The translations under genes were made by a program, and so were the position numbers. From assembly GCA_963681505.1 (NCBI GenBank), contig OY811987.1, positions 2,315,066 to 2,379,065 of the forward strand: a stretch of DNA of 64,000 bases. The letters are read 5' to 3'. Of the stretch, positions 36,815 through 48,100 are shown piece after piece. Source of the stretch: Eunapius fragilis. Taxonomy: Eukaryota; Porifera; Demospongiae; Spongillida; Spongillidae. The notes beneath the pieces were generated by a model. The model was given only the letters and a program-made list of their open reading frames with translations, ran no database searches and was not told the DNA's origin. Every line of letters starts with the position of its first letter. Within the stretch, counting starts at the first letter, position 1.

Positions 36815-37338
36815 CTTCTCAGCTCTGGACACTACTACACCATGGCACTCAATCTGGAGCTGCCCGAGAGCCCGGTGAACGAAGAGTTAGGAGTGTTTAT
36901 GGTCAACCTTACCTTGTACACCACTGGTCATAAGTACCTGGACTCATCAGCTAGACCAGTATGTGGCAATGGTAGCATTACTTCCCCTGGCTCCAGTAGG
37001 TGGTGGTACTGCTGTTTACTGGGCCACACACACATTGTACATTGCCTCTCATTATTCCACCTCCTCCTCCTCCCACCAGTCTAGTGTGATTATCTCCACT
37101 TCACCCCTCCCCTTTACCTCTCTACTCCATCACCCCCCCCCTTTATCAGGACTTCCCCTTCACACCTCCACTTTATCCCTCCCCTTCACCACCCCCTTCA
37201 CCCCTCCCCTTTACCTCTCCTCTCCATCACCCCTCCCCCTTTATCCTTTGCCTTCACCCATAGTTCTGTTCTTGCCATAGATTTGTATATGTGTGTGTAT
37301 GTTTGTGTGGCTGGTTAAATCGTGTGTGTGCATGTGTT

Positions 37339-37377
<39 letters not shown>

Positions 37378-40300
37378 TGTGTATGTGTGTGTGTGTGTGT
37401 GTGTGAGGCTGGTTAAATCATGTGTATGTGTGTGTTTGTATACACTACTGCATTGTTGTGCTCCTACATGTACATCACAGCCCTGTTGTTGGGTTTCTAT
37501 GCTACCACACACACATACATGTGCATGTAGGCTTTGCTATTGTTATCATGTTAGCAAAACTGAAGGCAGCTAACATAAGAGGGCAATGCCAGCAGTACAG
37601 GGCAAAGCTAACACACATGCCAGCAATACAGGGCAAAGCTAACACACATGCCAGCAATACAGGGCAAAGCTAACACATGCCAGCAATACAGGGCAAAGCT
37701 AACACACATGCCAGCAATACAGGGAAAAGCTAACACACATGCCAGCAATACAGGGCAAAGCTAACACACATGCCAGCAATACAGGGCAAAGCTAACACAC
37801 ATGCCAGCAATACAGGGCAAAGCTAACACACATGCCAGCAATACAGGGCAAAGCTAACACACATGCCAGCAATACAGGGCAAAGCTAACACACATGCCAG
37901 CAATACAGGGCAAAGCTAACACACATGCCAGCAATACAGGGCAAAGCTAACACACATGCCAGCAATACAGGGCAAAGCTAACACACATGCCAGCAATACA
38001 GGGAAAAGCTAACACACATGCCAGCAATACAGGGCAAAGCTAACACATGCCAGCAATACAGGGAAAAGCTAACACACATGCCAGCAATACAGGGCAAAGC
38101 TAACACACATGCCAGCAATACAGGGCAAAGCTAACACATGCCAACATTATTGGGCAAAGCTAACACATACCAATAATACAGGGCAAAGCTAACACATGCC
38201 AACATTATTGGGCAAAGCTAACACATACCAATAATACAGGGCAAAGCTAACACATGCCAGCAATACAGGGCAAACTGTTATGTTTGCTAACGCACACTAC
38301 AGGCCATGCTTCGCTACAAGTCCTCCCTCTTACAAACCGCCAGCACTCTCTTCTACCTCGTCCCCCTCCTCTTTGACTTCACCGAGGAGAAACAGCACAT
38401 CTCTGTCGTGCTCTTTGAGGGCTACTGTGAGCCGTATGGTGATGGCACTGTGACAGCCTCCCTCTCCATCCTGCACCCAAAGATCCAGGTGTACTCAGCC
38501 ATACTCACTATTGATGCCAACTTCACTGGATTCACGTAAGTGTGGAGTCCTCCCCTTTTGGCGGTTGGCCTGCTCAGTGTAAAGCATCATTATTGTGTAG
38601 GTGTGGCCCATGTAGCCGCCTCCCTAAAGTGGGTGTGACCTCATGTAGCCACTCTTCTATAGTAGGCATGATCTGTCAGTTTCATGTATTAGCCACTTTA
38701 TATAATCCCCCCACAACCTGCAAACTCTAGTGTTGTATTTTAAAAGGAAACTTTCCATTGCGTGTATGTGCAGGCTTAGTGGTAATGATAGGGTGGTGGT
38801 GCAGAATGAATGGATTAGCCATTTTCGTTTTATCATTATGTAATAGAACGTACTTATCCTTTCACATTGTTGCTTTCAAACGACACTGACCCCCCCCACC
38901 CCCTCGTCAATTCTCCCTTAGTGTTGAATCATGTTTTCTGTTTATCTATATATAGTACTTTGTTCCACATGTGCAGTTTTAAAGTAAGTAGTTATGGTCA
39001 ATCATACAACATACCTGCATGTAGCACACACATGCACACTCACAGTGTCTGAACTGAGAAGTCAGTTGCACAATGCAACAGTGCCATTCAAACATGTTCT
39101 TGTAGTCCATATCATGTCTGACTCTACATGAGCTACACTGTATGTGGGTCCTTAGGTTACATACATGTGTGTACACTTATATAGCTATGTCGGCATCCTC
39201 CTACCCACACCAACACTGCCTACGTGCTTCGTCTTACTATCACCCTCCCTTTCTAACCTTTATCCTCCCTCTCTCCCTCTCCTTCCCTCCCTCCCTCCCT
39301 CCCTCCCTCTCCTTCCCTCCCTCCCTCCCTCCCTCTCCTTCCCTCCCTCCCTCCCTCTCCTTCCCTCCCTCCCTCCCTCCCTCCCTCTCCTTCCCTCTCT
39401 CCCTCCCTCTCCTTCCCTCCCTCCCTCTCCTTCCCTCCCTCCCTCCCTCTCCTTCCCTCCCTCCCTCCCTCCCTCCCTCCCTCTCCTTCCCTCTCTCCCT
39501 CCCTCTCCTTCCCTCCCTCCCTCTCTCTCCTTCCCTTCCTCCCTCCCTCTCCTTCCCTCCCTCCCTCCCTCCCTCCTCTCCCTCCCCTCCCTCTCCTTTA
39601 CTCACTCCCTCTCCTCCCCCCCCTCCCCCTTATACCTGTAGGTACTACCTCTACCAGTGGCCCATGGCCATGACTGTGATCATGGTGACCAGCATCTTTG
39701 TCACCCTGTGCACCTGTACGTTGCTGATATGGCTGAGGGATGTCCTCAAGGACTACGAGGTCCACAGGAGGCAGACGCAGAGGAGGCAGGTGGTAGCTGC
39801 TGCTGCAGCCCAACCTGTGGCAGCTCTGGAGGTGAGTTTGTGTGGGGGCTGTTTTGTGGGCGTTGTGTGTCGTTTGCGTGAGGTAATGATGTGGCCTCTT
39901 TCTCTTCTCTGTCGACGTCTTATTCACCCCCTCTCCTCTCATCACCATCTCCACACCACTATGCCATCACCACCATCATCACCTTAACACCACTACACCA
40001 TCACCACTACACCATCACCACTATGCCATCACCACTGTCACCACCTTAACACCACTACACCATCACCACTACACCATCACCACTACACCATCACCACTAC
40101 ACCATCACCACTACACCATCACCACATCACCATTACACCATCACCACCCCACCTTGCTCACCCTTCCTTTCCTTCCTACTAACACTTGTAATAGCCTCGT
40201 ACACAGTCCCTTGCACTCAACGGGTTAAATATGAAATTGCGTTGATCAATTAAACTTGACGAGCGTTACAATCCCCAGACCTTTAGGGGAGGTGCCCCAA

Positions 40301-42496
40301 AATATTGTGACACTCATTGGCCAGCATTATGTGTGTACACACGTACATGTATTCATTAATACTATGGGGCCCCTGATGAATGTAGAAGCATGATAAGAGC
40401 GTGGGTGCCTGTAAGCTGTATTTTGAAGCACATACAGTTGTACACGACCTTAGTCCTCCCATCAATGCTATCAGTGGTTGTTTCTGTACAAACCAAAAGA
40501 GCTTGCTAGATTAACTTTTAGATTTCCAAAGCATGGAAAACAACTTGTAAGAGTACAGTTAACTGTTTGTCCTACTGTTGACATGCACCTGGTCATGTCA
40601 GCACAGGTGTCATGTGCTCATGTCAGCACAGGTGTCATGTGCTCATGTCAGCACAGGTGTCATGTGCTCATGTCAGCACAGGTGTCATGTGCTCATGTCA
40701 GCACAGGTGTCATGTGCTCATGTCAGCACAGGTGTCATGTGCTCATGTCAGCACAGGTGTCATATGGTCATGTCAGCACAGGTGTCATGTGCTCATGTCA
40801 GCACAGGTGTCATGTGCTCATGTCAGCACAGGTGTCATGTGCTCATGTCAGCACAGGTGTCATGTGCTCATATCAGCACAGGTGTCATGTGCTCATGTCA
40901 TATAGTCCTGCAGATGCTGTACATGATATGTAATTGAAAAATGATCTAATGCTTTCAGGACCATCAGCCATTACCAGACCCTAGGATGGGAGGACTAAGG
41001 TCACGTAGTCCATGTGCTTTAAAGTTCTAGACATCCTCGTCCATATCATTCTACTTTTACCATGGGCCACATAGATTAATGAATACAGGTACATGTGGGG
41101 CTGTTCATAAATTACGTCACACTATTTTTGGACCCCCTCCCCTCGTCACATATTATCCCATACTGGTGTATGCTTAATGTACACATCGTCACACTGGCTG
41201 GTACCCCCCCCCCCCCCCCCCCTTCCCCCCTTCAGCGCGACATAATATATGAACAGCCCCTGTACACATGATATCAGCGGGGGAACAAATTTAGCACCTC
41301 CCCTAAAGATCTGGGGACTTGAAGGCTCCCAGGCTTTCATCAAGCTTAGCAAGTGGGACTGAGGCTACTGCTAGCAAGAGACTGGATACTAGGCTGCTGC
41401 TAGCAAGGGACTGGATCCATATACTAGGCTACTGCTAGCAAGGGACTGGGTACTAGGCTACTGCTAGCATTGGGACTGGGTACTATGCTACTGCTAGCAT
41501 TGGGACTGGGTACTAGGCTACTGCTAGCAAGGGACTGGGTACCAGGCTACTGCTAGCAAGGGACTGGGTACCAGGCTACTGCTGGCAAGGGACTGGGTAC
41601 CAGGCTATTGTTAGCAAGGGACTGGGTAATAGGCTTCTGTTACATGTAGATATTCCATGGACATGTTGTGCATGTGTTTGTATTTCTCTCAGCTCCAGGC
41701 CCATCTCCGAGCTCTCTTTGTCCAGTCCCAGGCTCCTCCTGTTCACACCATCATCAGTCCACCTGAGGATCGTGAAGAAGGTGAACCGCAGTCATCTTCT
41801 ACAGGTGGCCATGTTGAGGATGTCCCAGGTGTGTGTTAACTTTGCATGTGCTAGTGTCTCATGTGTGCGTGCTTGTTTCTCAACGCACTCCACTGAAGTG
41901 GCACTAGTTATTGATTTCCATCTCATCTCCCTACCACCAGCCACCCACCCTGCCAGGAATTGTGATCCATTTATTCTGTGCCCCTGTGTGCCATGTTAGC
42001 ATGCATCGTGTCCCTGTGTGCCACGTTAGCATGCATCATGTCCCTGTGTGCCATGTTAGCATGCATCGTGTCCCTGTGTACCACGTTAGCATGCATCATG
42101 TCCCTGTGTACCACGTTAGCATGCATCGTGTCCCTGTGTGCCACGTTAGCATGCATCGTGTCCCTGTGTGCCACGTTAGCATGCATCGTGTCCCTGTGTG
42201 CCAGGTTAGCATGCATCATGTCCCTGTGTGCCATGTTAGCATGCATCGTGTCCCTGTGTGCCATGTTAGCATGCATCATGTCTCTGTGAGACGGCTTTAA
42301 CCTCCTCCCTGCCCATCCAGAGTCCTCCTCACACTCGGACACACCCACAGAGACAGAAAGCCATATGAGCACCGACTTCAATCAGGTGATAGAATCGCTC
42401 GAGACCCTGCGCAGTGAACTGGAGACCAGCAGAGGTAGGGATACAGACGTGCACGTGGTCAGTGATGGAGTCAGACAAAGACGACCATCACACTGA
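36133..42496 (+). CDS. BSCL2: Seipin (ER lipid-droplet biogenesis protein)
   Basis: Exons 36133-36326, 36549-36612, 36815-36958, 38303-38535, 39642-39831, 41693-41828 and 42321-42496 join in phase: 1137 nt, 378 aa (human about 398). TM1 is ~23-46 and TM2 ~219-243, with a lumenal beta-sandwich between. The family signature LELPESPVN (100-108) is exact, followed by LRYKSSLLQ and a FTEEKQ block and, just before TM2, FTGFTYYLYQWPM. The cytosolic tail has poly-Ala, acidic Ser/Pro and charged segments. Seipin forms a ring oligomer at ER-lipid droplet contacts and controls triglyceride flow into nascent droplets. Introns 3, 4, 5 and 6 contain minisatellites or simple repeats, and a CA repeat forms the acceptor of exon 3. 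The last exon runs through a possible GTAGGG donor at 42435 to the stop at 42494. Confidence 0.9.
36777..36814. repeat. (CA)n microsatellite abutting the seipin exon 3 acceptor
   Basis: A pure AC run of about 36 bp whose last units supply the terminal ACAG of the intron, so exon 3 starts at 36815 with no spacer. Confidence 0.9.
37319..37435. repeat. (TG)n microsatellite cluster in seipin intron 3
   Basis: Interrupted TG/TATG runs with a duplicated GGCTGGTTAAATC flank (about 37309 and 37407), which suggests a local duplication. Confidence 0.85.
37585..38275. repeat. 31-bp minisatellite in seipin intron 3
   Basis: Roughly 22 head-to-tail units starting GCCAGCAATACAGGGCAAAG, with 29-bp variants (ACAT instead of ACACAT) and a diverged ATTATTGGG form near the 3' end. 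Confidence 0.95.
39245..39620. repeat. (CCCT)n / CTCTCCTT pyrimidine tract in seipin intron 4
   Basis: A pure pyrimidine stretch of about 360 bp made of CCCT units with periodic CTCTCCTT. It ends close to the exon 5 acceptor at 39641 and may serve as an oversized polypyrimidine tract. It also generates long artefactual open frames on both strands. Confidence 0.95.
39950..40150. repeat. CACCATCACCACTA repeat in seipin intron 5
   Basis: About 200 bp of CACCA/TCACCACTACAC units, partly irregular. Confidence 0.85.
40593..40905. repeat. 25-bp minisatellite in seipin intron 5
   Basis: About 12.5 units beginning CATGTCAGCACAGGTGTCAT. Since 25 is not a multiple of 3, the open frames across it are repeat artefacts. 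Confidence 0.95.
41204..41222. repeat. 19-bp poly-C tract
   Basis: Mononucleotide C run in seipin intron 5 between sequences resembling one another in inverse (GACCCCCTCCCC/ATGAACAGCCCC region), possibly part of a small repeat. Confidence 0.85.
41357..41640. repeat. ~29-bp minisatellite in seipin intron 5
   Basis: Nine to ten units around CTACTGCTAGCAAGGGACTG with GGTACTAGG/GGTACCAGG variants, ending about 50 bp before the exon 6 acceptor. Confidence 0.9.
41985..42292. repeat. 30-bp minisatellite in seipin intron 6
   Basis: About ten units containing GCATGCATCGTGTCCCTGTG, ending about 28 bp before the last seipin exon. Because 30 is a multiple of 3, several frames remain open across it on both strands; none is a credible protein. 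Confidence 0.95.
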
Positions 42497-42903
42497 AATC
42501 ACATCCACGGAACACCATTCCTTTGGCTCTAGAGGTTGCATATGTGTGGTTCTGTGTTTGTTTGTTCATCCGTGAACTGTAAAGGTTCGACCACTGCTTT
42601 TTATATCATACCACAAAAAAGTAGAAAAAAAAAGGAGGGCGGGGGGGGGGGGAATGAGAATGTTACATTATGTGCAGAACCAGAGATGCTGTTCTATACG
42701 TGTAGATTGTGTGTGACTGGTTAAGTGCCATAGGATGATCTGCAAGGTGCACAATGGAGAGAGAGTGTGTGAGTCAAGAGAGAGCTACAGTGAGAAAAGA
42801 TCATGTGACAAGGGAGGCACTTGAGAGGGTGGACAACGGGGACAGGCTAACGTACACGATGTACCAGGGTCACACACAACAGCACAGGCACACACAAAAG
42901 ATT

Positions 42904-44485
42904 TCACACGTCATAGTCTTCTTCGTCGGCGTGGCTCGAGGGTTGTTGCTGCTTTAAAGAGCTGGACAGTGCAGCCAGGGGGGAGACGTCGGGTGTGTGT
43001 GCAGTGGACAGCGCCGCTAGCTGGGTCAGAGGTGAAGGCTTGACCAGCTGGGGGGGGGAAGGGCCAGACGACGACAGGCTGCTGGCGAGGGCCGAGAGGG
43101 GTGACAGCCCCGCTGCCGAGGCCGTGCTGAAGGGTGCAGTGGGTTGGAAGGACGCTCTCGGAGGGGCCAAGAAGGTCGAGTTGGTGGCTGCCTCGTCCCC
43201 AGGCTCAGACCCGTCTTCTTCCCCGCCGCTGCTCTCGTACGGCTCCTCGACAGCTTCGGCCGCTGCCTGTCGCCTCTTGGATGCAGGGGCCTTGGGACTG
43301 TGGCGTCGCTTCCTGCAAAAGGGAACAACTAACACTTATGAACGGCAACGACCATCTCTATACATGTTGAAACAAACTACACATCAAATGAGGTAAAGGT
43401 GTCCAATTGTGCACTGGTGCTATGAAAAGCTTCCCGGGTTCAATACATACACACACAAGGAAAGAAAAGCTCATTTGCAGATTCAGGAAGATTTATAGAT
43501 TAGGTTGCATAAAGAAATTGCCAAGGTTGGTAAACAATTCTAGGTCACTTTTTTTTTTAAATATACCTATGGAACTTTCTAAGCACAGGGCAGCTGTTAT
43601 TTATCAACCAAAGTTTGTTTACATTACCAAATTGATCAATTATGGATTGTTGTTCCCCGGACCTCTTCCCCAGGCCTCTATGTAAGTCATTACAGCAATT
43701 TGGTAGCATTATGTAGCCAAACCTACTCTTCAATTATAAAACCTGAATTATAAAACCTGAAATCATTTTTTTGTGCATTGAACAATACATGCAGGTGCAC
43801 CTTTTTACCAAACGGATAAATGAGCGAGACTTATTCAATGAGCGCACATGAGTTGACCAAGCCAAGGTTATACGCCCGTACCTGCTCTTCTTTGGGGCTC
43901 CTTCCTCTCCTTCCTCCTCCATGCCAACGTCCGATATGTTGGCCGTGAGGTCTTTCAGGAAGTCCCACTGTTTCTCACGTTCAATGCAGTACTTCCTGGG
44001 GAGGGGTAGGGCAGAGTTCCAAGCACGCAACTCCCCCAGAATGGAGACTTACAGATGATTTACCGACAGGGTCTTTGCATTCCTAGACGATGCGTGGTCT
44101 GCGGTTCGTGTAAGAAGTGCCTGAAGGAATATCTCTACCGCTCGTGCTTAGGCTTGTGTTAGGGATATCTACAGATAAAATAGTGCGTAGGTAAAAATGG
44201 GGTTGGGTAGTGATTTGTGTTTGTCTTGCGTGAGAGAAGAGGATACAGATAAGGACTGGCACCGAGGAGGCCACACGCCCCACGTCATCGTCGAGCTGCA
44301 TAATCTTTTTTATGCGCGCCTGGGGAGGACAATGAACAGACGAGCACTCAAAAAACATTTGCAGTGTTCAACGGGGATCATGGGACGCAATTTTAGTACT
44401 TTTCAGCTATTGTTCTAATTGGTGCACACCCGTCAGCTCTCACCGCAGGAAAAGTAGATTCGAATTTCCTTCGCTTCGGCGGCAT
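42904..44485 (-). CDS. DRAP1: NC2-alpha / DR1-associated protein 1 (transcription corepressor)
   Basis: Minus-strand exons are 44485-44444, 44319-44247, 44146-44053, 43995-43882 and 43312-42904; phases agree, 732 nt, 243 aa (human DRAP1 about 205). A short basic N-terminus is followed by ARIKKIMQLDDDVGRVA, the start of the H2A-like histone fold, then the SRNAKTLSVNHL and EKQWDFLKDL blocks typical of the family; the conserved acidic end is DEEDYDV. NC2-alpha pairs with NC2-beta (DR1) on TBP-bound promoters and blocks TFIIA/TFIIB entry. The last exon encodes a long Ala/Ser/Pro-rich linker with three related SPL-x-x-L segments not seen in the vertebrate protein as I know it. The gene is convergent with seipin; the stops are 407 bp apart. 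Confidence 0.9.
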
Positions 44486-45159
44486 CCTTACCACATTATT
44501 CAAATGCCGTGCACCTCTCGACAAAGCTCACTTCTCGTAAATAACGCATAATTGATATGTACCTTTTTATACAGCTAGCTATCGCACGCATGCGCATAGC
44601 GTGCATTAGTGCCATTTTCTATTGCGCCTTTGCCATATCGGCTGTACGAAGTGCATGTGCATACTATTTTGCCAGGGCTTCGTATTGACATGTATATCGG
44701 ATATGGTTCTTATTTCTAATAAAAAGTTGCAACATGTAACGTTTTATCATCAACTCATGCTGCAGATCTACAGTGTTGTTTTATTTATCATTGTATTAGG
44801 TGAAGCAGCTCAGTCCTTGCTGACATCCCTTGCCGTGAATGTAAAGGTCACACATTCTGAGACATTTCTTGCCTTCAAGAAGATTAATTCCAACCTATTA
44901 CGTATACATGTATGAATGCAAGCATTGAATCCATGATAATGTCTGCCTGCTGCTTATCAAACCTAGCCAAGGGGTCCCCCTCCCCAAAGGTGGTTGCAAC
45001 CCAATCTTGAATAAAAATTGAGCAACTTTAATTTGTTAATTAATTATATAAATCCTAAAGCATATCAGATGGTCTATGCACACAACGTATCATCATATCA
45101 CTGCAATGTCAGAATTGCTTCAAACAAAAATTTAAAATGTAAATCAAATTACACATTTG
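44486..45159. other. Intergenic: NC2-alpha promoter side and receptor 3' flank
   Basis: Holds the upstream region of NC2-alpha and the 3' flank of the beta-helix gene. Nothing else is recognised. Confidence 0.5.
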
Positions 45160-45165
45160 TTTATT
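45160..45165 (-). promoter_or_regulatory. Polyadenylation signal of the beta-helix gene
   Basis: AATAAA on the minus strand, about 23 bp after the stop codon of the gene at 45188. Confidence 0.5.
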
Positions 45166-45187
45166 ATATTAATATTTTGCATCCAGC

Positions 45188-48100
45188 CTAAATATCATCA
45201 AGCATTGGTTCACGAAATTCCATCACATATGCTGCATTGCATGTGTATAGTCGGCTTGATTCAGTACTAACAGGATGTACTTGTGTGCTGATTTGTGTAG
45301 ACTTCTTACATGTCCACTTTCTGCAAAATTTGATCAAATCTTTTGCCACAATTATGACAAAGACCACAAAAGCACATGCTATGCTGAGCATTGCAACAAT
45401 ATATTCCATGTCATTGTTAGTACGAATGTACAACAGTGAGGTTGATAAAAGCATTATGTTGGTAGCAAAAATAACCTCAATGATGTTTAGAAAAGAACTC
45501 TTGTACACAGAAAGAACACTAGCTGTTCCACTGTAGACACCAAAGACAACAACACATGCCAGGAGGTTAACATTGATATCATTGGCTTGATTAGTGGTGA
45601 ATATGAGGTAAAGCACAGCACGTATCATAAGGTGTACACCAGGCCAGTAACGGTACTGATCCTTGAATGGAGCCTGATAGGCATCAATAAAGGGCTTCAA
45701 TTTATTTACCCATTGGAGAAGTTTGAAATGTGATTTAGCCTGTAACCATGGTGCTATGAGCAGTATGGTGGTATATGGTACAATAAATGCAACGGTTATT
45801 ATCAATGCAGCCATGACGAGGTATAGGTGCTTTCCATTCATGTACAATACATTGCCATCAACCAGCCACACAGCTGGAGATCTAGAACTGTTGAGTGGTG
45901 TGCTGTCTGTGTCCAACTGAGTGTAAGAGAACACTGTGACTACACTGTTAAAGAATGCAGTGTATGAAAGTAAGATCAGTGTTGCCAGAACAGGTACTGC
46001 ATTGCTCTTACTGAGCCATGCTAGTTTGGATGACCATCTGCTTCCAATGATGATGGCCCCCACCAGGGCTAGGATATACAGAGGAAACAAGAGCCCTAGC
46101 CAGGTCTTGTCATATGTGTCCATGCCGTCATAGAAACATGTCTCAATGCCAAGGTCTAAGTTCAACCAATCAATAAAAAAAGAGGGAGATACTCTTTGGT
46201 GAGACATGGTGGGTAGCAAATTGATTATCCCAGACTTGATGATGTTAGCGTACAAAATGAGACCATTCAATGTACCAACAGTCACAGTGAAGTTGAAAAT
46301 GAATATCAAAGCCAACATGACCAGCCCCGTTACAGCGATGGGAATGATGACCCAATGTGACTGATTAGTGCAATTCTTGCACTTTGTACTGCCAAACACA
46401 GTGCTGAAGTTAGGCCTCCACCCCCCACATAGGACACCACTTCGGTTATAGTTGCATTGGGTGTCTTGATCATCACAAATGTTAAAGGATATGTCAGTAG
46501 TAACACAATAGTCATATGGACAGTGGATGTGAATTGATAGGACTTCCTCCGAGTTGTTCCCTATCCAAAAACCTGCTGTTCTGGAAACTTTCAAGTTGTC
46601 AATGTCGCATTTCACTTTATACTTCTGCAATAAACTGGTACAGGTGCAGATATGTGATGAATTGTTCTGAACAAACCCAAATGGACATGGATGAACCTGA
46701 ATAGGTGTATGGAATGAGTAATAGGGATAACTCTCAATGTATGCACTCTCTGGTATTAGAAACACTTCAGTTAGCTTGACTTGCTCGACATTCTCCACAA
46801 CGAGGTAGCTGTAGTTGGTGCAGTATCGGTGCCCTTTTTGCTTATTATCATCATCCAATGACGGGATAGTACAGGTATGGTGGTTGTCAAAGTCACAAGT
46901 GCTGCTCAGCACATGATCAGGTGACGCCCCCAACAACTGACCAACCACAATGAAGGGGATATCAACAGTCTGTCCTGGATAGGCCCTCCTTATGGGACCA
47001 GGTGCTGAATTGCAAGATACACTGACATTTGTACAGCTGCATATGCCTCGAGGGTCTGATGATACCATTGCTGTGGCATTGCCGTTATTGAAATAGGTAA
47101 CTAATTTAGGTATAGCAATCATGGCCATGTAACCATAAAAAGGACATGATCCATAATTAGGTGTTAGAGTACAATTGTAATTGCATATATCAATATCCCC
47201 TCCATAGAGTACATTGCCTGATAAATCTGCATTGTTGCCTTCGAAGTGAAGGTGAATGCCAGGACTGTCCAGTGTACCATTTGGATCATTGAAACTGATG
47301 ATACAGTTTCTGCTTTTGTCCTTGGTATAAATGTAAATAGCCCCACCTTTTAAGTTGGCAGCATTTTTCAGGAAAGTAATATTAGCTGGAGCTGAGATGG
47401 TAACATCGGTATTAAACAGATATAGAGCTCCACCATTCTGTGAAGCTTTGTTGTTGATGTAGATAATATTCCCTGTTAGGAGGAGGTGGCTGAAGTGCAG
47501 TTCATTGGCACTGAACAGACTGTTTGCAAACATGCCATCAGCAATAATGACATCGCTTTCTGATGCATAAAGGTTGGTGCGATTAAACGTACAATTTGAT
47601 AGTTGAAGTGTGGCATCGAATGCCCCTATTCCACCACTGCAACCAGGTGTGTCAAAATATGAATAGTTAATTATGACCATTATATTTTGAACAGTTGACC
47701 CCACAACCAAATTGCTGGATAGAGTGCAGTGCTCAATTGTTACTACCAATGACGGTGATATTTCATTTGTATCTAAAATATATAAACCAGAATCTGGATT
47801 GTAATCTGTAGAGAACGATGAATGGGTAAGTATTACCTGGTTCTGGCTGGGATATGGATATGACAAAGGGTTGTTAATGATAAGCAAACCCCCTCCAATA
47901 TAGCTTATTCCCCTGGAACTGTTCACACCAGAGACCATTACACCTGTACTCGGAGGATTCATCTGAAGATATAAGTTGGCACCATAGAATGCTTGGTTTC
48001 TGTAGGTCACTGTGTTGGCAATGAATATGCTGACATTTTGCGTCATCCAGGCACTAAGTCCAGTGCCCATAATGGTATTTATTTCATATAAATTATTGTT

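Noticed and set aside
37585-38275. Possible CRISPR-like array
   Set aside because: 31-bp units are contiguous without variable spacers and lie in an intron of a eukaryotic gene.
39142-39987. 281-codon plus frame and minus-strand Gly/Glu-rich frame
   Set aside because: Mostly translation of the CCCT tract in seipin intron 4; only the part from 39642 to 39831 is a true seipin exon.
40478-40937. Repetitive Cys/His-rich frames resembling a metal-binding protein
   Set aside because: They arise from the 25-bp minisatellite, which is open in all three frames by chance; the region is a seipin intron.
41911-42381. Frames with repeated HVSMH or RDTMHAN units, up to 136 codons
   Set aside because: Product of a 30-bp minisatellite (a multiple of three) between two seipin exons; no start context or conserved domain.
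44622-44915. 97-codon plus frame upstream of NC2-alpha
   Set aside because: No domain, splice context or codon pattern supports it; likely chance in the intergenic region.
46330-46704. Small open frames on both strands within 45.2-49.0 kb
   Set aside because: Shadows of the long beta-helix/TM frame.
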